Assembly (NCBI GenBank): GCA_046327915.1 | Contig: JAXLXO010000029.1 | Span: forward strand, 23,819-87,818 | Source of the DNA: VGTK01 sp046327915 | Lineage (GTDB): Bacteria; Desulfobacterota; Binatia; UBA12015 | DNA length: 64,000 nucleotides | Direction of reading: 5' to 3' | Shown: positions 43,637 through 50,857 of the stretch, piece by piece | Layout of the letters: each line of letters opens with the position of its first letter | Position numbering within the stretch: position 1 is the first letter of the stretch | Program-made: the position numbers and the translations under genes | Notes under the pieces: model-generated | What the model was told of the DNA's origin: nothing | What the model saw: only the letters and a program-made list of their open reading frames with translations | Databases searched by the model: none

Positions 43637-44733
43637 GCGCTCTCTCGTGCGCCGAGAGCCTGCTCGGCGTCGTGCTGGATGCGCCGCACGGCGTCCGCCG
43701 GCGTGCAGGCGCCGCGGATGACGTCGCGGATCGCGTGCCAGCCCGCGTCCTCGACGGCCGGGAACGACGCGTGCGGCGGGTAGGTGATCATCTGCCGGTC
43801 GATCGCGTCGCGCGTGAGCGCGAGGCGGCGCGCGTCCTTCGCGTCGAGCGGCACGGCGTTCGCGAAGGTCGCCGCGTGCGCGGGCACGCCGCCGTTCGCC
43901 AGCTCGAGGCGCGCCGCGTCCGCGCCCGCGAGCACGTGCAGCAGCTCGAGCGAGCGCGCCGGATCGGCGCACGTGGTCGGGATCGCCCACGCGTGCGCGC
44001 CGGCGTAGGTGAAGCGTCCGCGCGGACCGGCGGGGTAGGGATGCGCCGCGAGCCGCGCGTAGTGCGGCGAGCGGCGGATCGCACCGTAGCCGCCCGGCCA
44101 CGCTGCGGCCATCGCGATGCGTCCTTCGAGCAGCGCCGCGTCCACCTGGTCGTAGTGCCAGTCGATCAGCTCGCGCGGCGCGTTGGCCGCGAGCGCGCAC
44201 AATGTAGCGACGGCGCGCTCGGCTTCCGACGTGGTCATCGTCGGACGTCCGGCGTCGTCGAAGAGCCGTCCGCCCTCGCCGATCACGAGCTCGAAGAAGG
44301 TGCCGAACAGTCCCGACTCGCGGCCCGGGAACGCGAACGGGGCACCGCTCGCGAGCACGTCGGACCACGTGTCCGGCGCCGTCGCGCACAGCGCCTCGTT
44401 CACCCACAGCACGCGCACGTCGACGTTGCGCGGCACGCACAGCAGCGAGCCGCCGAAGCGGCACAGCGACACCGCGCGCGGCGCGAGCTCCGCCAGCAGT
44501 GCCGGATCGACGAGGCCGTCGAGCGGACGCAGCCAGCGCGCCTGCGACGGCGCGTACTTGGCGTGCGTCGAGATCAGGTCGAGGCGCTCGCCGGCGCCGA
44601 GGATCTCCGCGACGCGGCGGTTCAGCGTCGGATGATCCGCGTGCACGACGATCTCGACGTCGCGGCCGTCGAGCAGCGCGTACATCGGGTCGTACATCGG
44701 TCCGCCGACGAGGGCGACGCGCAGAGCGCTCAT
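43633..44733 (-). CDS. ABC-type solute-binding-protein homologue without signal peptide
   Basis: The 366-residue protein has the family 1 extracellular solute-binding fold: DVEIVVHADHPTLNRRVAEI, ERLDLISTHAKYAPSQARWL, CVPRNVDVRVLWVNEALC, GLFGTFFELVIGEGG and GRIAMAAAWPGGYGA. It begins directly with MSALRVALVGGPMYD, lacking a signal peptide or lipobox, and no transporter genes are adjacent. Both ends overlap neighbours by ATGA, so it is made with cytoplasmic enzymes. It is likely a sugar or sugar-acid binding protein acting in the cytoplasm, or a relic. A different upstream start would enter the aldo/keto reductase gene and provides no signal peptide. Confidence 0.8.
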   Translation of the reverse strand: MSALRVALVGGPMYDPMYALLDGRDVEIVVHADHPTLNRRVAEILGAGERLDLISTHAKYAPSQARWLRPLDGLVDPALLAELAPRAVSLCRFGGSLLCVPRNVDVRVLWVNEALCATAPDTWSDVLASGAPFAFPGRESGLFGTFFELVIGEGGRLFDDAGRPTMTTSEAERAVATLCALAANAPRELIDWHYDQVDAALLEGRIAMAAAWPGGYGAIRRSPHYARLAAHPYPAGPRGRFTYAGAHAWAIPTTCADPARSLELLHVLAGADAARLELANGGVPAHAATFANAVPLDAKDARRLALTRDAIDRQMITYPPHASFPAVEDAGWHAIRDVIRGACTPADAVRRIQHDAEQALGARESA

Positions 44734-45740
44734 GCGGCGTTCTCCTCCGGCTCCGTCTCCGACGACGGCGTCGGGACACGGTCGTCGATCAACCGCTCGC
44801 GTCGCAGGTCATCCCACAGCGCGAGCGGGATCGGCTGCGAGAAGAGCCGCGCGTTCTCCGCCATCTCGGCGGCGCTGCGCGCGCCGGTCAGCACGCACGC
44901 GACGGCCGGATGCGCGAGCGGGAAGCGCAGCGCCGCGGCCTTGAGATCGACGCCGTGCCGCGCGCACACGTCCGCGAGCCGCCGCGCGCGTGCGACGAGC
45001 TCCGCAGAGGCCGGCGCGTAGTCGTAGGTCGCGCGCGGCGACGGGTCGGCGAGCAGCCCGCTGTTGAACACGCCGCCCGCGATCACGCTCGCGCCGCGCT
45101 GCGCGCACAGCGGCAGCAGCTCGTCGAGCCCCGACTGGTCGAGCAGGGTGTAGCGTCCGGCGAGCAGCACGCAATCGACGTCCGCCTCGCGCACGAAGCG
45201 CGCGAGCAGCGCCGACTGGTTCATGCCGGCGCCGATGGCGCGCACGACGCCTTCGTCGCGAAGCCTGCGCAGCGCGGGGAACGCGCCACGCAGCGCGTCC
45301 TCGGCGTGATCGTCGGGGTCGTGCACGTGCAGCAGGTCGACGCGATCGGTCTGCAGGCGCGCGAGGCTCGCGTCGAGGGAGCGACGGGTGGCGTCGTGCG
45401 AGAAGTCGAACGTCCAGCCGACCGGCGGCGTGTCGACGAAGCCGTCGTCGTCCTTGACGATCGCCGGCGTCAGCAGGCGTCCGACCTTGGTGGCGAGGAC
45501 GTACGCGTCGCGCGCGTGCGCGCGCAGCGCCGCGCCGAGGCGCTGCTCCGAGAGGCCGTGTCCGTAGAGCGGTGCGGTGTCGAAGAAGCGCACGCCCGCG
45601 TTCCAGGCGGCGTCGACCGCCGCCGTCGCATCGCCGTCGGCGACGCGCGTGAACAGGTTCCCGATCGGTGCCGCACCGAAGCCGAGGCGCGTGACCTCGA
45701 CCCGGCTCGACCCGAGCGGTGCGCGACGCATCGTGCTCAC
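44730..45740 (-). CDS. Aldo/keto reductase (L-fucose/galactose dehydrogenase-like)
   Basis: The 336-residue AKR has the TIM-barrel catalytic tetrad D54 and Y59 in FFDTAPLYGHG, K85 in LATKVG, and H140 in LLHVHDP. The sequence around GLSEQRLGAALRAH and CVLLAGRYTLLDQSG resembles D-threo-aldose 1-dehydrogenase/pyridoxal dehydrogenase relatives that oxidise L-fucose to the lactone. This suits step one of the pathway, given its location between an aldolase and fuconate dehydratase. Start GTG 45740; ATG 45731 is an alternative. Confidence 0.85.
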   Translation of the reverse strand: MSTMRRAPLGSSRVEVTRLGFGAAPIGNLFTRVADGDATAAVDAAWNAGVRFFDTAPLYGHGLSEQRLGAALRAHARDAYVLATKVGRLLTPAIVKDDDGFVDTPPVGWTFDFSHDATRRSLDASLARLQTDRVDLLHVHDPDDHAEDALRGAFPALRRLRDEGVVRAIGAGMNQSALLARFVREADVDCVLLAGRYTLLDQSGLDELLPLCAQRGASVIAGGVFNSGLLADPSPRATYDYAPASAELVARARRLADVCARHGVDLKAAALRFPLAHPAVACVLTGARSAAEMAENARLFSQPIPLALWDDLRRERLIDDRVPTPSSETEPEENAA

Positions 45741-45749
45741 GTGCGCACG

Positions 45750-46508
45750 TCAGCTCTTGACGGTCTGCCGCAGCTCGCGCGCCGCGGCCGCGAGCAGCAT
45801 CGAGTCGACGCCGACCGCGATCGGCGAGAAGCCGCGTGCGAGATAGCCGCGCGCGAGGTCCGCGCTGCCGCAGAAGATGCCCACCGGCACGCCGTGCTTC
45901 TTGCCCGCCGCGAGCACCGCGTCGATCGCGCCCTGCACCTCCGGGTGCGTGATCTCGCCGAGGTGGCCGAGGCTGCCCGACAGGTCGAACGGTCCGATCA
46001 CGGCGGCGTCGACGCCGTCGGTGGTGAGGATCGCGTCGATGTCGCGCACCGCGGACGCGCTCTCGATCTGCACCATCACCGTCGTCTCGTCCGGCGACGA
46101 CTCGAGGTACTCGTTCATGCGCGGTCCGTAGCCGTGCGCGCGCGACACGCCGAAGCTGCGCTGGCCACGCGGCGGGTAGAACGCGGCGTCCACCGCGGCG
46201 CGTGCTTCGGCGCCGCTGTCGACGTGCGGTAGCAGCACGCCGTCCGCGCCGGTGTCGAGGATGCGCTTGATCCACACCGGGTCGTTCGCCGGGGCGCGCA
46301 CGATCGCGGCGGCGCCGCCCTTCGCGCGCAGCATGGCCTCGACGTGCAGCAGGTCGAGCGGACCGTGCTCCATGTCGATCCAGAGCCAGTCGAAGCCCGC
46401 GTCGGCGACGATCTCGGCGATGCCGGCGAGCGGCATGGTGACGATCGAGCCCACGAGCGGCTCGCCGGCGCGAAGCCGGGTGCGGAAGGTGGCCTGCGGA
46501 GAGGGCAT
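45750..46508 (-). CDS. HpcH/HpaI family class II aldolase
   Basis: The 252-residue metal-dependent aldolase has the family motifs GSIVTMPLAGIAEIVADAGF, DWLWIDMEHGPLD (with His), VLLPHVDSGAEARAAVDA, FGVSRAHGYG and VMVQIESASAV with GPFDLSGSLGHLGE. It should cleave a 2-keto-3-deoxy sugar acid such as 2-keto-3-deoxy-L-fuconate to pyruvate plus an aldehyde. It is the first gene of the minus-strand operon; nine bases separate it from the aldo/keto reductase. Confidence 0.9.
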   Translation of the reverse strand: MPSPQATFRTRLRAGEPLVGSIVTMPLAGIAEIVADAGFDWLWIDMEHGPLDLLHVEAMLRAKGGAAAIVRAPANDPVWIKRILDTGADGVLLPHVDSGAEARAAVDAAFYPPRGQRSFGVSRAHGYGPRMNEYLESSPDETTVMVQIESASAVRDIDAILTTDGVDAAVIGPFDLSGSLGHLGEITHPEVQGAIDAVLAAGKKHGVPVGIFCGSADLARGYLARGFSPIAVGVDSMLLAAAARELRQTVKS

Positions 46509-46569
46509 CCGCCTTGTCCTACGCCGAACCTCCGCCCGCGGGCAACGACCGGACCGTGCGGCTCTTACC

Positions 46570-46580
46570 GCAACTTTACC
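46570..46580 (+). promoter_or_regulatory. Shared upstream 11-mer GCAACTTTACC, copy 2
   Basis: Identical to the element at 15040-15050 and at almost the same distance from the start codon (44 versus 43 bases). It lies in the divergent region between the HpaI aldolase and the CSLREA protein; ACGTTTAG follows nearby. See the matching entry for interpretation. Confidence 0.4.
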
Positions 46581-46624
46581 GGACGTTTAGGACTCGGCCC
46601 CCGGCGGCGCCTAGATCGACCATC

Positions 46625-48130
46625 ATGATCCACCATCACGCACGCATCCGTTCCTTCCGTTCCCGCGCCACCGCGGGCGCCCTCGTCGCCCTGGCTCTGC
46701 TGATCGCGGCGTCCCCCGTCGGGGCGGCCACGATCACGGTCGACTCGACCGCCGACGAGCTCGACAGCAGCGGCGACTGCTCGCTCCGCGAGGCCATCCG
46801 CGCGGCCAACACCAACACCGCGCAGGACGGCTGCGCGGCGGGCAGCAGCGGCAGCCTCGACACGATCGTCCTCGCGAACGGCGCGGTCTACGGACTGACG
46901 AAGGCCGGCGCCGACGACGCGGCGCAGGTCGGCGACCTCGACATCGCGAACGACACCGCGGCGCAGGATCTGCGCATCGAGGTGGCCGGCAACGGCACGG
47001 CGACCATCGACAACCAGCTCAAGAACCCGACCGACCGGCTGCTCTCGGTGGCGTCGGGCGCGAACGTGCTCCTGCGCGGCGTGATCGTCAGCGGCGGCAA
47101 CGTCGCCGACGGCGGCGGCGGTCTCCTCGCGGGCACGGGCACCACGGTCACGCTGGAGAGCTGCGCCTTCACCGGGAACGTCGCCGGCCAGGGCGGTGGG
47201 GCCGTGGACTTCGCGAGCGGCACGCTCTCGGTGAACGGCTGCGTCTTCACGGGCAACGCCACGCTCGGCTCGGGCGGTGGTGCGATCCGGACCGGAAAGA
47301 CGGCCGTGGTGGCGGTCGCCGACTCGGTCTTCGAGGAGAACGACTCGGGCGACTTCGTCGGCGGCGCGATCGCCAGTGGTCCCGCGCTCACGGTTTCCGG
47401 CAGCACCTTCGTCGACAACCGCTCGAACGGCGCCGGCGGCGCGATCGCCGTCGCGACCTCGGTCAGCACGCCGACCGCGATCGGCACGAGCTGCTTCATC
47501 GGCAACGCCGACGTCGCGGTGGTGAGCACGAACTCCAGTGCGCTCGGCGCGAACGGCAACTGGTGGGGCTCGAGCGACGGCCCCGGTGGGCAGGGCCCCG
47601 GCACCGGCGATTCGATCGACCAGGACGTCGTCGCGACGTCGTTCGCGAGCGCGCCGCTCGCCGGTTGCCGTCCGCTCGAGCTGCTCGCGAACGGCGGCTT
47701 CGAGAACGTCGCGTTCGACGGGAGGGCGCCGCGCTGGCGCCTGCGGCGGCTCGACGGCCTCTCCGACGGCGTGACGTGCTCGCAGGGCGGCTGCGCGCTG
47801 GTGATGGAGGGCGACGGCCAGAGCAACGAGGCGGTGCAGACGATCCTCGCGCCCGGAGCGGCCGGCGACACCGTGACGGTGAGCGCCACCGTGGGCGGCA
47901 AGAACGTCGCCGCAAGCGCGGGAAAGTTCCAGGTCGAGCTGTCGCTGATCCACGCCGACGGGTCGAAGCAGCGCAAGACGCTCAAGTTCGGCTCGGGCTC
48001 GTTCGCGGACGAGACGCGCACCAAGCAGATCGTCGCCGCGGAGCCGTTCGTCCGGCTGAAGGTGCGCGCGATCTTCGGGCGCGCCTCGGGCCTGGCGCGC
48101 TTCGAGGACGTGTCCGTCGTGCTGGAGTGA
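46625..48130 (+). CDS. CSLREA-domain parallel beta-helix secreted protein
   Basis: The 501-residue exported protein has a signal peptide ending near SPVGAA (35) and the signature CSLREAIRAANTNT (52-65). CSLREA proteins are secreted beta-helix proteins; the Asn-rich and Gly-rich repeats here, such as GGGLLAGTGTTVTLESCAF and GGAIASGPALTVSGSTFVDN, fit a right-handed parallel beta-helix. NANGNWWGSSDGPGGQGPG is a typical helix insertion. The last 150 residues form a separate beta domain (LELLANGGFENVAFDG). It probably binds or degrades polysaccharide outside the cell. Function unproved. Confidence 0.85.
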   Translation: MIHHHARIRSFRSRATAGALVALALLIAASPVGAATITVDSTADELDSSGDCSLREAIRAANTNTAQDGCAAGSSGSLDTIVLANGAVYGLTKAGADDAAQVGDLDIANDTAAQDLRIEVAGNGTATIDNQLKNPTDRLLSVASGANVLLRGVIVSGGNVADGGGGLLAGTGTTVTLESCAFTGNVAGQGGGAVDFASGTLSVNGCVFTGNATLGSGGGAIRTGKTAVVAVADSVFEENDSGDFVGGAIASGPALTVSGSTFVDNRSNGAGGAIAVATSVSTPTAIGTSCFIGNADVAVVSTNSSALGANGNWWGSSDGPGGQGPGTGDSIDQDVVATSFASAPLAGCRPLELLANGGFENVAFDGRAPRWRLRRLDGLSDGVTCSQGGCALVMEGDGQSNEAVQTILAPGAAGDTVTVSATVGGKNVAASAGKFQVELSLIHADGSKQRKTLKFGSGSFADETRTKQIVAAEPFVRLKVRAIFGRASGLARFEDVSVVLE

Positions 48131-48154
48131 TCCGCCGGGGCTCGCGCCCGCGCG

Positions 48155-49000
48155 TCAACGACGGCGCGCGAGCACGAGTCCCTGCCTCAGGTACAGCTTC
48201 GCCGTGCGCAGCGTGGACGCGAGCCAGCCGTTGCCGCCGGCCTGCGCGTCGGCCGGCGGCGCGACCGCGTCCCCGACCGCGACGCGTCCGCCGCGCACGA
48301 CCTCCGCATAGACGCCCATGTCGACGTGGCCGAAGTGCTGCTTGAGCGCCTTCGGCACGGTGAGGTCGCGCTGCGCGGTCTCGGGATTGACGCTGGTCGC
48401 GGCACAGCGCGGGATGCGGGCGAACGGACGCACGATTGCACCGCCGAGCGCGATCTCGCGGCCCAGCCAGCCGAACTCGGCGAACGCGCCGCCACCCGTC
48501 AAGTAGACGTTGGCGCGGAAGCGGTCCCGGCTCAGCGGCGTGCCGCACGCGGCGGACAGCGCGTCGACGCTCGCCTGGCCGACGATCGAGATGCAGTTCT
48601 CCGGCACGTCGGTGAACGACATCGCGCCCGCCTCGACGAGGCGCGGCGCGCCGCCGGACGGCTCCGCGATGCGCGCGACGTACGCCGCTGCGCTCGCGCG
48701 TCCTTCTGCCGACGCGAGCGACGCTTCCAGCGGCGGCTCGCCGTCCGCTTCGAGCACGAGCACCGAAGAGCGCTCGTCGTAGAGCGTGCGGATTCGCGCC
48801 AGCGCCGTGTCGCGCACGAGCATCACGCACTTCTCCTTCGCGACCCAGCGCGGCTGCGCCGGATCGAAGGACGTGTCGCCGCGCAGGATCGCGAAGCGGC
48901 GGTCGTGCGGGACGCCGGCGCCGGCGGCCAGCTCGATCGCGTCGAGCGACTGTCCGGCGAGACCCTTCACCGGGTAGCGATGGAGCGAGGCGATCTGCAT
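48155..49000 (-). CDS. MOSC domain protein with N-terminal beta-barrel
   Basis: The 281-residue protein is of the molybdenum cofactor sulfurase C-terminal (MOSC) family. The N-terminal MOSC-N domain includes IASLHRYPVKGLAGQSLDAI and GVPHDRRFAILRG. The MOSC domain includes SRDRFRANVYLTGGGAFAEF, and the putative catalytic Cys lies in RIPRCAATSVNPETAQRD. Members such as YcbX and mARC reduce N-hydroxylated compounds with Moco. ATG 49000 gives MQIASLHRYPVKG, typical of the family. Gene at convergent end of the CSLREA gene. Confidence 0.88.
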   Translation of the reverse strand: MQIASLHRYPVKGLAGQSLDAIELAAGAGVPHDRRFAILRGDTSFDPAQPRWVAKEKCVMLVRDTALARIRTLYDERSSVLVLEADGEPPLEASLASAEGRASAAAYVARIAEPSGGAPRLVEAGAMSFTDVPENCISIVGQASVDALSAACGTPLSRDRFRANVYLTGGGAFAEFGWLGREIALGGAIVRPFARIPRCAATSVNPETAQRDLTVPKALKQHFGHVDMGVYAEVVRGGRVAVGDAVAPPADAQAGGNGWLASTLRTAKLYLRQGLVLARRR

Positions 49001-49180
49001 GGCGCGTGATCCGCGCCCCGCTCTAGCGCGGCCGGCCGGGGCTGTCGACGGACGCGACGCCACGATCGTGCGTTTGCGCCTTGCGCGCGGTCCCGCGATC
49101 GGCGTTCCTGTTGCGTGCGGCGCGACGATCGACGCTCCTGCTTGCGCGCGACCGCCGTTCGGAACACGAGTTCGTTGCCC

Positions 49181-50623
49181 ATGACGCGCATCCCCACCGG
49201 TCTCTTCTCGCGCCTCGCACTCGCGATCGCCGCCACGGCCTTGCTGTCCGCGGCCTCCGCGTCACCCGCGTCCGCGACCGCGTACTTCCTTCGCGCCGAC
49301 GGCGACGACGCCGCCGTGGGCACGACGCGCGCGACCGCGTGGCGCACGCTCGACCGCCTGAACGCCACCGACCTCGAGCCGGGCGACCTCGTGCTCCTGG
49401 AAGGACGTGCGGTGTTTCCCGGTACGCTGGTGATCGCGCCGGAAGACGCGGGCACGCGGCGACGCCCGGTGAAGATCCGCAGCTTCGGCGGCGGCCGCGC
49501 GACCATCGACGCGGGCACCGGACGCGGCATCTTCGTCAACGACGCAGGCGGCGTGAGCATCGAGGGCCTGGACGTCGTCGGCGCCGGACGCGCCAACGGC
49601 AACCGCGCCGACGGCATCGGCTTCTACTCGGACGTCGCGGTGCCGAGCACGCGCTTCGAGTACGTGCGCGTCAAGAACATCGACGTGAGCGGCTTCGGCG
49701 GCGTCGGCGTGTCGCTCGGCGGCTATGCGACGGACGCCGGCGGCCGTCCCGTCAAGACCGGATTCACCGACGTCCGCTTCTGGCGCGTGAACGCGCACGA
49801 CAACGCCGACGCCGGCATCCTCAGCTACGGCTCGTACGGCACCGACGTCGGCGGCTGGGCGCACGCGAACGTCGTGGTCGCGCACTGCACCAGCCACTCG
49901 AACCCGGGCATTCCCGGCAAGAACGGCAACAGCGGCAACGGCATCGTGCTGGCGGACGTCGACGGCGCACGCATCGGCCGCTCGCTCGCCTGGAACAACG
50001 GCCTGCAGAACGACTACCCGAGCGGACCGATCGGCATCTGGACCTGGGACTCGAACCGCGTCGTGATCGAAGGCAACGAAGCGTGGGGGAACGGCTCGCG
50101 CACCCACGACGGCGGCGGCTTCGACCTCGACGGCGGTGCCACGAATTGCGTGCTGCGGCGCAACGTCAGCCACGACGACGCCGGCTCGGGGTTTCTCGTC
50201 TACCAGTTCGGCGGCGCGCGTCCGATGCACGACAATCTCGTCGAGGACAACGTCTCGACGAACGACGGTCGCACCAACGGCGGCGGCCTCGTGGTCGGCG
50301 GCGGCGCGGTGCGCACGACCTTCGCGCGCAACATGGTCGAGCTCGGACCGCGCGCTTCAGGCGCGCCGACCGGCGACGGCCCGTACGGCATCCACGTCGT
50401 CCGCGACGGTGCGACCAACGTCGACACGACGTTCGCCGACAACGTGATCGCGACGCGCGACGGCGTGGCGCTGGTCGTCGTCCCCGAGCCGGCGCGCCAG
50501 ACGCGGCTCTCGTTCACCGGCAACACCTACGACACCGGTGGTGCCGCGGTGTCGATCGTGTGGGGGGACGAGACCTACGCGAGCGTCGAGGCGTGGAGCG
50601 CCGCCACGGGGCAGGAGCCCTGA
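49181..50623 (+). CDS. Secreted right-handed parallel beta-helix protein
   Basis: The 480-residue protein has a signal peptide (about 1-32, ending SPASA). The mature protein has the usual entry GDDAAVGTTRATAWRTLDRL followed by repeating Asn/Gly turns (VEDNVSTND, NNGLQNDYPSG, NVIATRDG) as in pectate-lyase-like or DUF1565 parallel beta-helix proteins. WTWDSNRVVIEGNEAWGNG and DGGGFDLDGGATNCVLRRN are typical. It may be a polysaccharide lyase or binding protein; no catalytic site can be named. The start lacks an obvious strong ribosome site. Confidence 0.75.
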   Translation: MTRIPTGLFSRLALAIAATALLSAASASPASATAYFLRADGDDAAVGTTRATAWRTLDRLNATDLEPGDLVLLEGRAVFPGTLVIAPEDAGTRRRPVKIRSFGGGRATIDAGTGRGIFVNDAGGVSIEGLDVVGAGRANGNRADGIGFYSDVAVPSTRFEYVRVKNIDVSGFGGVGVSLGGYATDAGGRPVKTGFTDVRFWRVNAHDNADAGILSYGSYGTDVGGWAHANVVVAHCTSHSNPGIPGKNGNSGNGIVLADVDGARIGRSLAWNNGLQNDYPSGPIGIWTWDSNRVVIEGNEAWGNGSRTHDGGGFDLDGGATNCVLRRNVSHDDAGSGFLVYQFGGARPMHDNLVEDNVSTNDGRTNGGGLVVGGGAVRTTFARNMVELGPRASGAPTGDGPYGIHVVRDGATNVDTTFADNVIATRDGVALVVVPEPARQTRLSFTGNTYDTGGAAVSIVWGDETYASVEAWSAATGQEP

Positions 50624-50857
50624 GCGGCTGGTTGGTCGTCCGGGACCATTCCGGTGATTGACGAACCGCTCGGGCTGTCGCGCCGGGAGGTGATCTTCTT
50701 CTGCGAGCTCGACGGGCCGCGCGGCGGAGGGCGTCGCCTCGACAGCCGTTCGACGGCGCGCGGCGCTTTCGCGGGAAAGATCGCGCTGCGTCATCTCGTC
50801 CATGGATCCGTCCGCATCCGCTTCGTTCGCCGAATTCTGTTCGCACAGGAGGGTACG

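Noticed and set aside
50654..50857. Upstream extension of the giant propeller gene
   Set aside because: It lacks coding character, and ATG 50858 has AGGAGG and a signal peptide.
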